Assembly: GCA_001898465.1 (NCBI GenBank)
Contig: MKTX01000006.1
Location: 111,377 to 175,376 of the forward strand
Length of the DNA: 64,000 nucleotides
From: Sphingobacteriales bacterium 39-19
Lineage (GTDB): Bacteria; Bacteroidota; Bacteroidia; Chitinophagales; Chitinophagaceae
Reading direction: 5' to 3'
How positions within the stretch are numbered: position 1 is the first letter of the stretch; every line of letters starts with the position of its first letter. This document shows, one piece after another, positions 1 to 8,381 of the stretch. The notes under the pieces were generated by a model. That model saw only the letters and a program-made list of their open reading frames with translations, did no database searches and was not told the origin of the DNA. A program made the position numbers and the translations under genes.

Positions 1-22
1 AGTTCGATCCTTGTCTTCGCAA
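1..22 (+). tRNA. 3' end of a tRNA gene, cut by the window start
   Basis: The first bases read as the 3' portion of a tRNA: the last two bases of the 5' T-stem, a TTCGATC T-loop (3-9), the 3' T-stem strand CTTGT (10-14), the 3' acceptor strand CTTCGCA (15-21) and discriminator A (22). The following CAT shows that CCA is not encoded. The anticodon lies outside the window, so the amino acid cannot be named. A terminator follows directly, as expected for the end of a tRNA transcript. Confidence 0.7.
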
Positions 23-29
23 CATTTTT

Positions 30-58
30 AAGCGCTTGTTTTTACAAGTGCTTTTTTT
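30..58 (+). terminator. Rho-independent terminator after the tRNA
   Basis: A 10-bp stem (30-39 pairing with 44-53, one G-T wobble) with a 4-base loop is followed by a run of seven T. It lies just downstream of the tRNA 3' end and upstream of the era promoter region. Confidence 0.85.
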
Positions 59-111
59 ATCTCACAGGTAACACAGTAGCCAGGCAAGGCATATTTGTGT
101 TTAAACTAATT

Positions 112-119
112 TACATTTG
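112..119 (+). promoter_or_regulatory. Candidate -7 promoter element for era-der
   Basis: TACATTTG matches the Bacteroidota sigma-70 -7 consensus TAnnTTTG and lies 25 bases before the era ATG. A TTTG at 94-97 is closer than the usual -33 spacing, so only the -7 element is convincing. Confidence 0.4.
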
Positions 120-144
120 CCGGGATTAAAACCCGGTATTTTTC

Positions 145-1014
145 ATGAAATCAGGATTTGTTAACATATTTGGTAAGCCTAATGCAGGAAAGAGTACCCT
201 ACTGAATGCATTGATGGGCGAGAAAATGGCTATTGTTTCACATAAAGTGCAGACGACCCGGCATCGCATAAAAGGGATTTTAAATACGGATGAATACCAG
301 GTTATTTTCTCTGATACACCCGGCATTATAGATCCCCGGTATAAGTTGCATGAAAAAATGATGCAAGCGGTAAAATCCGGTTTAGAAGATGCAGATATTG
401 CATTGCTGATTGCAGATGTAAATGATGACCCCCAAGAAATCAATGAAATATTTAAAAACCTGCATTTAAAAGTTCCGTCTATTGTCGTTTTAAATAAGAT
501 AGATTCTATAAAAAATAATCAAAAAATAGAAACCCTTACCCAATTTTTTTCGGCACAGCCGTATGTCAAGGATGTGATTGCCGTATCTGCCTTAAAGAAA
601 GCGGGGCTCGATGTATTGTTAAACAAAATTGTGGACTTGCTCCCCGAGGGCGCCCCATTTTATGAAGGTGATGATTTGAGTGATATGCCGGTAAAGTTTT
701 TTGTAAGCGAAATAATAAGAGAAAAAGTGTTTGAATTATTTCATGAAGAAATTCCTTACCACACTGCTGTTATGGTGCAGGAGTACAAGGAAAAATCGAC
801 CCTTACCAAAATACGGGCAGATATTATTGTACAGCGTGAAACACAAAAGTCAATATTATTAGGCGATAAAGGAAGTATGATAAAAAAATTAGGCACCCTG
901 GCCAGGCAAGATATTGAAGCATTTATTGGAAATAAAGTGTTTTTAGAATTATATGTAAAAGTGAGGCCAAAGTGGAGAGACAATGAGCTTTACTTAAAAG
1001 AATATGGATATTAA
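145..1014 (+). CDS. era: GTPase Era
   Basis: Ribosome-assembly GTPase that binds the 3' end of 16S rRNA during 30S maturation. The 289 residues have the family's usual length and order. The N-terminal G domain has P-loop GKPNAGKS (10-17), switch region QTTRHRIKGI, DTPG (57-60) and NKID (117-120). The C-terminal KH domain contains GSMIKKLG and ends near VRPKWR. The ATG is placed exactly at the start of the first beta strand of the G domain. der follows after 43 bases on the same strand, so the two ribosome-assembly GTPases are probably co-transcribed. Confidence 0.97.
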   Translation: MKSGFVNIFGKPNAGKSTLLNALMGEKMAIVSHKVQTTRHRIKGILNTDEYQVIFSDTPGIIDPRYKLHEKMMQAVKSGLEDADIALLIADVNDDPQEINEIFKNLHLKVPSIVVLNKIDSIKNNQKIETLTQFFSAQPYVKDVIAVSALKKAGLDVLLNKIVDLLPEGAPFYEGDDLSDMPVKFFVSEIIREKVFELFHEEIPYHTAVMVQEYKEKSTLTKIRADIIVQRETQKSILLGDKGSMIKKLGTLARQDIEAFIGNKVFLELYVKVRPKWRDNELYLKEYGY

Positions 1015-1057
1015 TGATGGTTTTTAAAAACCATCTCTAAAATAATAATTACAAAAA

Positions 1058-2368
1058 ATGAGTTTTACAGTAGCAATAACAGGCAGGCCCAATGTGGGGA
1101 AAAGTACATTTTTCAACCGGTTGTTAGAACAAAGAAAAGCCATTGTGGATGACATAAGCGGCGTAACCAGGGACCGGCAGTACGGGGTAACCGAGTGGAA
1201 TGGCAAATCGTTTAATGTAATTGATACCGGTGGTTTTGTTTCCGGGAGCGATGATGTGTTTGAACGTGAGATTCGCAAACAAGTTCATATTGCCATGGAT
1301 GAGGCCAATGTGATTGTTTTTATGACCGATGTAACTACCGGCATCACCAACCTGGATGAGAGTATGGCAGATATGCTGCGGAAAAGTAAGAAGCCCGTTT
1401 TCCTGGTAGTGAATAAAGTGGATAATCATACCCGGCTTATGGAGGCCAGTGAATTTTATAGCCTGGGTTTTGAACATATTTTCTTTTTATCTTCCATCAG
1501 TGGCAGTGGTACCGGTGAGTTGCTGGATGCCATTACAGATCTCATGAAAGACACCGATGAAGAAATATCAACCGGTGAAGAACTGCCTAAGTTTGCAATC
1601 ATTGGTCAGCCCAATGTTGGTAAATCTTCCTTATTAAATGCATTAACAGGCCAGGAAAGAACCATTGTAAGTGATATTGCCGGAACCACCCGGGACACCA
1701 TTCATACCCGGTATAATCTATTTAATAAAGATTTTATTTTAATTGATACTGCCGGCATTCGCCGTAAGGCAAAAGTTCATGAAGACCTTGAATTTTATTC
1801 GGTGATTCGGGCTATAAAAGCGATGGATGAAGCAGATGTTTGTTTGCTTATGCTCGATGCAGGCAAAGGAATTACCGCCCAAGATCTAGCCATATTCTCT
1901 ATGGCTGTAAAAAAGGCCAAGGGGATAGTCGTATTAATTAATAAATGGGACTTAATAGAAAAAGAAACCAACACGGCAAGGGATTATGAAAATGAACTCA
2001 AGAAAAAATTAGCCCCGTTTAGTGATGTGCCCATTTTATTCATTTCAGTAAACAACAAGCAACGGATTTTTAAAACCATAGAAGTGGCACTGGAAGTTTA
2101 TGCAAACCGGGTAAAGAAAATACCTACCTCTAAATTGAATGATGTGATGCTAAAAGCTATTGAATCTTATCACCCGCCCGTGGTAAGGGGCAATGCCATT
2201 AAAATAAAATATGTTACCCAATTACCTACCCATACGCCCAATTTCGCTTTTTTTACCAACTTCCCCGATGATATAAAAGCGCCTTATCGCAATTACCTAG
2301 AAAACAAACTAAGAGAAAATTTTAATTTTACGGGAGTACCGATAAGGATATTTTTTAGAAAAAAATAA
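1058..2368 (+). CDS. der: GTPase Der (EngA)
   Basis: Double-GTPase needed for 50S subunit assembly. Two consecutive G domains are visible: the first with GRPNVGKS (9-16), DTGG and NKVD, the second with GQPNVGKS (183-190), DTAG and NKWD. A C-terminal KH-like domain ends with the basic RIFFRKK. The 436-residue length is normal. It lies directly behind era. No clear terminator follows; the next gene has its own promoter. Confidence 0.97.
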   Translation: MSFTVAITGRPNVGKSTFFNRLLEQRKAIVDDISGVTRDRQYGVTEWNGKSFNVIDTGGFVSGSDDVFEREIRKQVHIAMDEANVIVFMTDVTTGITNLDESMADMLRKSKKPVFLVVNKVDNHTRLMEASEFYSLGFEHIFFLSSISGSGTGELLDAITDLMKDTDEEISTGEELPKFAIIGQPNVGKSSLLNALTGQERTIVSDIAGTTRDTIHTRYNLFNKDFILIDTAGIRRKAKVHEDLEFYSVIRAIKAMDEADVCLLMLDAGKGITAQDLAIFSMAVKKAKGIVVLINKWDLIEKETNTARDYENELKKKLAPFSDVPILFISVNNKQRIFKTIEVALEVYANRVKKIPTSKLNDVMLKAIESYHPPVVRGNAIKIKYVTQLPTHTPNFAFFTNFPDDIKAPYRNYLENKLRENFNFTGVPIRIFFRKK

Positions 2369-2437
2369 AGCATCAAATTATAAAAAATTAAATGCATTTT
2401 TTTTTGTAACAAATTCAAAAGAAAAATTCAATTCCGT

Positions 2438-2445
2438 TATCTTTG
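2438..2445 (+). promoter_or_regulatory. Candidate -7 promoter element for the secreted repeat protein
   Basis: TATCTTTG fits TAnnTTTG and is about 98 bases before the ATG at 2543, leaving an AT-rich leader. No well-spaced -33 TTG is obvious, so this is a partial match. Confidence 0.4.
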
Positions 2446-2542
2446 ATACATACTGCTCATGGTTTATCAATCATGAAATATCCATCCTTTATAAAAACCA
2501 ATCCGTTCATTCGGTTTATTTAATTAATTAAAAAGAAAATTT

Positions 2543-5500
2543 ATGAAGCAATTGTACCTTGTTATCCTGGGTTTAATTTTCATGGGATTTGCAAGCGCCC
2601 AAAATAATTGTGGCGATGCAATTCCGATTACAATCCCTTTTAGCAGTGGCAGTGTGACCACTTGCGGAACAGGGAATGATTATCCCGCGGGATCATTTTT
2701 TAATGCAAACTATGGAGGAGGGGAAGATTATGTTTATAAGTTAGATATTTCTACAGTACCCCAAACTTTATTATTTAATTTAGGAGGCGCTGCTACCTAC
2801 AAAATATTATCATTGCATTCTACTTGCCCACCCAGCGCTGCCAATGCATTAACTGGTTGGGTTACCAGTTCGGGTACTACCGCTTCAGGTACTTACACTT
2901 TTAATACTGCCGGTACCTATTATTTGTTTGTAGATACCTGGCCATCGCCTAATTGTGGTGCTTTTACCTTAGATGTAACCCTGGCGCCATCCGCCCCGGC
3001 CAATGATATTTGCAGTGGCGCTATTGATATTCCTGCTGCGGGGCCCTTTCCTTATTTAACCACAGCTGTTAATAATATTTCTGCAACTGATGCTAATGAT
3101 CCTGCCAATACTTGTAACAGTTATGGGCATAAGGGGGTGTGGTTTACATTTACACCGGCCACTACCGGGCAATACAATATTTCAACTTGCCAAAGTGATG
3201 CACCGGGCTCTACCATTCCTGATAATTTACTTTCCATTTTCACTTCAGCATCTGGTTGTGCAGGTCCTTTCACGCAAGTGATTTGCGATGATGATGCCTG
3301 TACTACACTGGCAAACCAGGCTGTAGTAAATGCTGATTTAACAGCCGGAACTACTTATTATATTTTAGTGTATGGTTACAATACCAATGTAGGAGATGCC
3401 CAGCTACGGGTAAGCGCTCCTATTTCCTGTGCCCCGGTTACAGGCCAAACAGTTTCAGGAATCACATCTTCCGGGGCCAGTGTGAGCTGGACAGGAACGG
3501 GTAGTTTTATTGTGGAATATGGCCCTCAAAATTTCACCCCAGGTACCGGCGCTACAGCAGGCGTAAATGGAACAGTAATTTCACCGGCTACATCTGCCCA
3601 GGCTATTTCGGGATTAACACCCAGTACTCCTTATGATGTATATATTCGCAGGGATTGTAGTTCATCCGGAAGTGGCTATAGTACCAATTCAGCGAAGTTA
3701 AGTTTTACAACTACTGCATTACCCCCTGCAAATGATATTTGCTCCGGTGCCATAGTCATTCCGGCAGCCGGGCCATTCCCCGTATTAACCGCTGTTGTAA
3801 ATAATTCATCAGCTACTGATACCAACGATCCTGTAGGTTCTTGCCAATCCAATGTGCGTAAAGGTTTGTGGTATAGTTTTACGCCCGCTACATCTGGCCA
3901 GTATAAATTATCTACTTGCCAGAGCGATGCGGCAGGTTCTACACTTTCTGATAATGTACTTACTGTTTATACTTCGGCCAGTGGATGTACAGGTCCTTTT
4001 ACCCAGGTTATTTGTGATGATGATGCTTGTACCACTTTGGGCTTGCAGGCGGTAGTTAATGCAGATCTTACAGCCGGCACTACCTATTATATTTTAGTAC
4101 AGGCTTATAGCAGTGGTACAGGTGATGTACAATTATTTGTAGATGCACCGATTGTTTGTGCTGCACCAACGGGGGTTTCTTCCTCAGGCATTACCATGTC
4201 TTCAGCCAATATCAACTGGATGGGTACGGGTACATTCATCCTGGAATACGGGCCTCAAAACTTTACGCCGGGTACAGATGGTACTGCAGGCACCAATGGT
4301 ACTCTTATCAATCCGGCCACTTCGCCCCAGGCGATTAATGGCTTAAGTGAAAGCACAGCTTATGATGTGTATATTCGCCGGGATTGTTCTGCTACAGGTT
4401 CAGGGTATAGTGCCAATTCCACTAAAATCAGCTTTACTACTTTATCGGCGCCACCTGCTAATGATTTGTGTAGCGGATCTATTGTAATTCCATCGGCAGG
4501 GCCATTTCCGGTATTAACTTCTGTAGTAAATAATGCTTCTGCTACCGATACCAATGATCCCATTGGCAGTTGCCAGTCTGATGCACACAAAGGAGTATGG
4601 TACAGCTTTACACCTGCTACTTCGGGTACCTACCGGATATCATCCTGCCAAAGTGATGCTCCCGGTTCTACCATATCGGATAATGTGTTAACCGTATATA
4701 CTTCGGCAAGTGGTTGTGCCGGGCCTTTCACAGAAGTAAATTGCGATGATGATGCATGTACAACTTATGCTTTACAGGCGGTTGCCAATGCGAATCTTAC
4801 CGCTGGTACAACTTATTTTATATTGGTACAGTCATATGGCTCCAGTTCCGGCGATGTTCAATTGCAGGTAGGCCTTCCCCCGGCTCCACCAGCAAATGAT
4901 GAGTGTATAAATGCGATTCCGATTTCTTATAACGCAATCTCCACTACAAATGTGCTGGCTACAGAATCTATGGCACCGGGCAGTTGTGCCAGTTTCTCCA
5001 GTGTTGCCAATGATGTATGGTACAAGTTTACTGCAGTACAAAATGGGGATGCAACCGTGGCAATGTCAAATACAAGCCCCAGCCTGGATGCGGTGTTAGA
5101 AGTTTTCTCCGGTACTTGCGGGTCTCTTACAGAAATTGCCTGTAGCGATGATAATGTAGGTGGAGTAGGAGAAACCGCCAACCTTACCGGGTTAGTAAAC
5201 GGTGAAACTTATTATGTAAGAGTATATGGTTATGATGGCGATGAAGGCACATTTGACATCAATGTTTCCGGTGCCGCTGTGCCTATAACCATTGAATATT
5301 TTAATGCCTCAAAAGTATCTGTAAGCAAAAATAATATTGGCTGGAAAGTAAATTGCTCCGGTGGGGGTACTTCTCAATTAATACTTCAAAGAAGTGCAAA
5401 TGGAACTGACTTTACCGCAATTCAAACTTTACAGGTTAATCAAAATGGGTGTATTCTGCCTTTTGCTTATACAGATAATTCACCTTTAATTGGTATCAAT

Positions 5501-5836
5501 TATTATCGCCTTAAAGTAAAAGATGAATCTGGCCGGGTAAGCTATAGCCAGGTTGTAGCAATACTCAATAAAAATGACCGATTTGAATTAATGAGCGTGA
5601 ACCCTAACCCGGTAAAAACAAATACTGTTTTGAAAGTGGTGAGTGGCGACAACTCAATGCTGCAGTTGCTGGTAAGTGATATTGCAGGGAAACAAATATT
5701 TAAGCAAAATGTAAATTTAGTTTCCGGTATGAATATTATACCATTAAATGTATCCCACTTAGCAGCCGGAACCTACCAGGTTACTATCTATGCTGCCGAT
5801 GCAGAAACGAAAACAATTCGTTTTGTAAAAGAATAA
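2543..5836 (+). CDS. Large secreted modular protein with type IX secretion sorting domain
   Basis: A 1097-residue exported protein. It starts with a signal peptide (hydrophobic core and FASAQ cleavage region near residue 20). An N-terminal Cys-containing beta domain follows, then alternating Cys-rich PPC/jelly-roll-like domains (each beginning ANDICSGAI and carrying a CDDDACTT segment) and fibronectin III-like domains (VEYGPQNFTPG, YDVYIRRDC). The last 85 or so residues (MSVNPNPVKTN through RFVKE) look like a Por/type IX secretion C-terminal sorting domain. I infer a cell-surface or released adhesin-like or carbohydrate-associated protein; no catalytic motif is visible. It is probably monocistronic, with its own promoter-like element and a terminator. 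Confidence 0.88.
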   Translation: MKQLYLVILGLIFMGFASAQNNCGDAIPITIPFSSGSVTTCGTGNDYPAGSFFNANYGGGEDYVYKLDISTVPQTLLFNLGGAATYKILSLHSTCPPSAANALTGWVTSSGTTASGTYTFNTAGTYYLFVDTWPSPNCGAFTLDVTLAPSAPANDICSGAIDIPAAGPFPYLTTAVNNISATDANDPANTCNSYGHKGVWFTFTPATTGQYNISTCQSDAPGSTIPDNLLSIFTSASGCAGPFTQVICDDDACTTLANQAVVNADLTAGTTYYILVYGYNTNVGDAQLRVSAPISCAPVTGQTVSGITSSGASVSWTGTGSFIVEYGPQNFTPGTGATAGVNGTVISPATSAQAISGLTPSTPYDVYIRRDCSSSGSGYSTNSAKLSFTTTALPPANDICSGAIVIPAAGPFPVLTAVVNNSSATDTNDPVGSCQSNVRKGLWYSFTPATSGQYKLSTCQSDAAGSTLSDNVLTVYTSASGCTGPFTQVICDDDACTTLGLQAVVNADLTAGTTYYILVQAYSSGTGDVQLFVDAPIVCAAPTGVSSSGITMSSANINWMGTGTFILEYGPQNFTPGTDGTAGTNGTLINPATSPQAINGLSESTAYDVYIRRDCSATGSGYSANSTKISFTTLSAPPANDLCSGSIVIPSAGPFPVLTSVVNNASATDTNDPIGSCQSDAHKGVWYSFTPATSGTYRISSCQSDAPGSTISDNVLTVYTSASGCAGPFTEVNCDDDACTTYALQAVANANLTAGTTYFILVQSYGSSSGDVQLQVGLPPAPPANDECINAIPISYNAISTTNVLATESMAPGSCASFSSVANDVWYKFTAVQNGDATVAMSNTSPSLDAVLEVFSGTCGSLTEIACSDDNVGGVGETANLTGLVNGETYYVRVYGYDGDEGTFDINVSGAAVPITIEYFNASKVSVSKNNIGWKVNCSGGGTSQLILQRSANGTDFTAIQTLQVNQNGCILPFAYTDNSPLIGINYYRLKVKDESGRVSYSQVVAILNKNDRFELMSVNPNPVKTNTVLKVVSGDNSMLQLLVSDIAGKQIFKQNVNLVSGMNIIPLNVSHLAAGTYQVTIYAADAETKTIRFVKE
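2999..4891 (+). repeat. Exact-period tandem domain repeat (729 bp) inside the secreted protein gene
   Basis: The ANDICSG-type module starts at 2999, 3728 and 4457, giving a period of exactly 729 bases (243 codons). Each of the first two units is one Cys-rich domain plus one fibronectin-like domain. The third unit (4457-4891) has only the Cys-rich part. A more divergent fourth copy begins at 4892. The copies differ at many synonymous positions, so this is an old duplication rather than a recent one. Confidence 0.9.
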
Positions 5837-5857
5837 TGAAAGGGTTATCCATAAAAA

Positions 5858-5887
5858 AAGAACTGGTATAGAGCCGGTTCTTTTTTT
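5858..5887. terminator. Bidirectional terminator between convergent genes
   Basis: A 9-bp stem (58-66 with 74-82 of 5800, one wobble) is flanked by seven A on the left and a T run on the right. It can end both the plus-strand secreted protein transcript and the minus-strand sigma factor operon that ends at 5898. Confidence 0.85.
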
Positions 5888-5897
5888 ATGCACTTTT

Positions 5898-6251
5898 TTA
5901 TCCCTGTTGCCTTTTAATGATAAAAAAGGCAACGGTAATAATAATGAGTAAAATAATAATGGCATAAATAACCCATTGCTGGCTGGGGATGCCTTGCCGC
6001 TTTTGCTTTTTTGTTTTAAGTTGTTTTCTTAGCCCTTTGTTTAATTGGTTTACAATGGCGTTTGCCTGCTGAGGATTTTGTAGTTGTTGTAATCCTTCTA
6101 ATGCATCGGCCACAAAGGGGTCATTAGCGGCACCTGCTTCTACATCATGCTGCTCATGGGCTGGTAATTGATTTTCTGCATATTTAAGCAGTTTACCCGG
6201 ATCCATTTCATGCTCTTCGTCTCCCAATATTTTATTGATATCATCATTCAT
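5898..6251 (-). CDS. Small single-pass membrane protein partner of the sigma factor
   Basis: 117 residues: an acidic N-terminal cytoplasmic segment (MNDDINKILGDEEHEMD), a helical LLKYAENQLPAHEQHDVE stretch similar to the start of anti-sigma proteins, a basic linker, and one C-terminal transmembrane helix (WVIYAIIILLIIITVAFFI) ending KRQQG. It overlaps the end of the upstream ECF sigma factor gene by 8 bases, so the two are translationally coupled. Position and topology suggest a short anti-sigma-like regulator, but no zinc-binding ZAS motif is seen, so this role is inferred. Confidence 0.75.
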   Translation of the reverse strand: MNDDINKILGDEEHEMDPGKLLKYAENQLPAHEQHDVEAGAANDPFVADALEGLQQLQNPQQANAIVNQLNKGLRKQLKTKKQKRQGIPSQQWVIYAIIILLIIITVAFFIIKRQQG

Positions 6252-6813
6252 GATGCTGTATCTTTTCTAATTGTAATTTTAAATTTCTCTTTCCATTTTG
6301 AATATGGCTTTTTACCTGCATCACGGTATACCCTGTTGCATCGGCTACCTGCTGGTAGGAAAGTTTTTGTAAATAAAATAAAGTTACACATTCCTTTTGT
6401 TCCTTATTTAATCCTTGCAATGCCTGTTCTAACTGTAAAAGGCTCGTTTCTTTTTGCAGGGCCCGGGTTTTATCATGTGGCACATCGGGCGCCGCCAAAA
6501 TACTTTCATTCAGCTCAGTATTATGCCGGCCCTTGCTACGCAGCAGGGTGAGGCAATGGTTTTTAGCTACCATATATAGCCAGCTTTTAAAATACTCCAC
6601 TTTATACTTTTGTAATTCCTGCAATACTTTTAAAAAAATCTGTTGCACGCTGTCTTTTGCTTCTTCTTCATTTTTCAGGTATTTCATGCAAACACCCAAT
6701 AATAATACCGTATACCGTTGCAGTAAAACCCCCAGGCACTCATTGTCTTTGCTAAGCCGGTACCGTTCAAGTAATTCCCGGTCTTCTAATGTTTGGTAGT
6801 CAGTTTGCTTCAA
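6244..6813 (-). CDS. ECF-family RNA polymerase sigma factor
   Basis: 189 residues with the two-domain ECF layout. Region 2 (about 25-95) contains NEEEAKDSVQQIFLKVLQEL and SWLYMVAKNHCLTLLRS. Region 4 (about 125-180) contains the helix-turn-helix LSYQQVADATGYTVMQVKSHI. It would direct RNA polymerase to a small regulon. The gene is first of a two-gene unit with the small membrane protein that overlaps its 3' end. Target genes cannot be read from this window. Confidence 0.9.
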   Translation of the reverse strand: MKQTDYQTLEDRELLERYRLSKDNECLGVLLQRYTVLLLGVCMKYLKNEEEAKDSVQQIFLKVLQELQKYKVEYFKSWLYMVAKNHCLTLLRSKGRHNTELNESILAAPDVPHDKTRALQKETSLLQLEQALQGLNKEQKECVTLFYLQKLSYQQVADATGYTVMQVKSHIQNGKRNLKLQLEKIQHHE

Positions 6814-6947
6814 ATGTTAAGGGCTTGTGTAAAGCTAAGATGTAAACTTAGTGTATTTCCATAATTCTTAAAAATGGAGTATAGGAGCATTTGTGATGCA
6901 GATCCTGTTTTTAAAAAAGTATCAGGTATATATATGAAAGCAATAGG

Positions 6948-7544
6948 TTATACTTGCTGCCGGGATAAGGAAAGAAAGGTATCATGTAACTGTAACACCT
7001 GGGGTATTAGCATTTGCACTTCATCATTTTTAACCAGGTATTGGCAGCGATTCATTTTTTCATCTTCATCCATTTGTTTGTTCATACGGGCCATCACCCA
7101 TTCGGCTGTTGTATGATCTCTCTCCATGGTTCGTTGCAAACGGAGTTGAAAGGGGGTACTTACTCCAATTACAGCATCAAGATGTTTATAGGCATCGCTT
7201 TCAAAAATAAGGGCAGCTTCTTTAATGATGTAAGGCGCTTGTTGTTGCTGTACCCACCTGTTTGCATCGGTAATGGTGACCGGGTGTACCAGGGCATTTA
7301 ATAATTGTAATTTTTTTTCATCATTAAAAACAAGGTCAGCTAATTGCTTTCGGTCGAGGGTGTTATTGATAAAAATAGTTTCTCCAAAAGCCCGGGTTAG
7401 CTGGAGCCGCAGGTCTTCATCATGCTGCATCAGGCGCCTGGCAGCATCATCGGCATAGTACACCGGTACTCCTAAAAGTTCAAAAATTTTTGCAACGGTG
7501 GTTTTGCCACTGCCAATGCCACCTGTGAGGCCCAGTTTTAGCAT
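6948..7544 (-). CDS. coaE: Dephospho-CoA kinase
   Basis: Catalyses the last step of coenzyme A synthesis, ATP-dependent phosphorylation of the 3'-OH of dephospho-CoA. The 198 residues begin with P-loop GGIGSGKT (8-15). They continue with the CoA-binding segment (VYYADDAARRLM), a LVHPVT motif and the lid region RTMERDHTT. Length is typical. It is the last gene of the minus-strand run nusB-DUF1573-yajC-coaE, 44 bases after yajC. Confidence 0.95.
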   Translation of the reverse strand: MLKLGLTGGIGSGKTTVAKIFELLGVPVYYADDAARRLMQHDEDLRLQLTRAFGETIFINNTLDRKQLADLVFNDEKKLQLLNALVHPVTITDANRWVQQQQAPYIIKEAALIFESDAYKHLDAVIGVSTPFQLRLQRTMERDHTTAEWVMARMNKQMDEDEKMNRCQYLVKNDEVQMLIPQVLQLHDTFLSLSRQQV

Positions 7545-7588
7545 AGATGAAAATTAAAAAAAGCTGCAAACAAAATGCAGCTTAAAAA

Positions 7589-7918
7589 TTATTTTGTAGG
7601 TTCTATTGCTTTATTGATACCTGCCGTCCACTCCAGGCTTATTGCCTGTTTTTCAATTTTGATATAACTGCCGGGGCTGGTTTCCAGTTCAATAGTACCA
7701 TCATCATTGATCTTATTTATTTTACCATGAATGCCGGCAATGGTTACAATTTTATCGCCTTTTTGCATATTATTGATAAATTCTTTTTGTTGTTTGGCTT
7801 TCTTTTGTTGCGGGCGTATCATAAAGAAATAAAATACCAGGATCATACCCCCCATCATTACTAATGTGGTAGTACTGCTGGCGCCGGCGCTTTGTAAAAA
7901 GATAGTTGATGTTGTCAT
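7589..7918 (-). CDS. yajC: Preprotein translocase accessory subunit YajC
   Basis: 109 residues with the YajC pattern: a short periplasmic N-terminus, one transmembrane helix (TTLVMMGGMILVFYFFMI), the signature RPQQKKAKQ directly after the helix, and a cytoplasmic domain with NNMQKGDKIVTIAGIHGKI. YajC associates with SecDF at the Sec translocon. It follows the DUF1573 gene by 19 bases. secD and secF are not in the window. Confidence 0.95.
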   Translation of the reverse strand: MTTSTIFLQSAGASSTTTLVMMGGMILVFYFFMIRPQQKKAKQQKEFINNMQKGDKIVTIAGIHGKINKINDDGTIELETSPGSYIKIEKQAISLEWTAGINKAIEPTK

Positions 7919-7937
7919 ATTATGTATTGTTGTTTAA

Positions 7938-8381
7938 TTAATCCTTTTTTATTACTTCACCCGTAAGCGAAAGTTCGGGAAAAGCAGGATTTGCGTTAGA
8001 AATTACGGTGATGGTTTTATGTGCATTACCTACCCGGTGCTGGGTATCAAATTTTACTTTGATGTATCCGGTATCTCCGGGCAATATGGGTTGTTCGGGC
8101 TTTTCAGGAATGGTGCACCCGCAGCTTGCTGTGGCTTTAATGATGATCAGTGGATTTTTGCCGGAATTGGTAAACCGGAAATTATATTCCACAATTTCAC
8201 CATCGGTGGCTTTGCCGAAATTATATGTAGTATCAATAATATTTGCAGTAGTACTGTCTTTTATAACAGGCGTAGCTGGTTGCGGGCCAATATTGGCCTG
8301 CTGATCATGCTTTCGGATATCGCAACTGGCAAGCAGGCAGGTGCCGAGTGTAATTAATGCGAATAGTTTCCACTTATTCAT
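7938..8381 (-). CDS. DUF1573 lipoprotein
   Basis: 147 residues with a lipoprotein signal (LGTCLLASC, Cys at about 20). The DUF1573 beta-sandwich contains YNFGKATDGEIVEYNFRF and the conserved ASCGCTIPE and GDTGYIKVKFDT motifs. It is related to ASPM/SPD-2/Hydin-type folds; its biochemical role is unknown. The start overlaps the nusB stop at base 8381, which indicates coupling inside the nusB-yajC-coaE run. Confidence 0.88.
   Translation of the reverse strand: MNKWKLFALITLGTCLLASCDIRKHDQQANIGPQPATPVIKDSTTANIIDTTYNFGKATDGEIVEYNFRFTNSGKNPLIIIKATASCGCTIPEKPEQPILPGDTGYIKVKFDTQHRVGNAHKTITVISNANPAFPELSLTGEVIKKD

Noticed and set aside
2999..4891. CRISPR-like or recent tandem duplication
   Set aside because: The repeat unit is a protein module of 729 bases with many synonymous differences, not short direct repeats with spacers.
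6874..7116. 80-residue plus-strand frame antisense to coaE
   Set aside because: It lies mostly within coaE on the opposite strand; a shadow frame.
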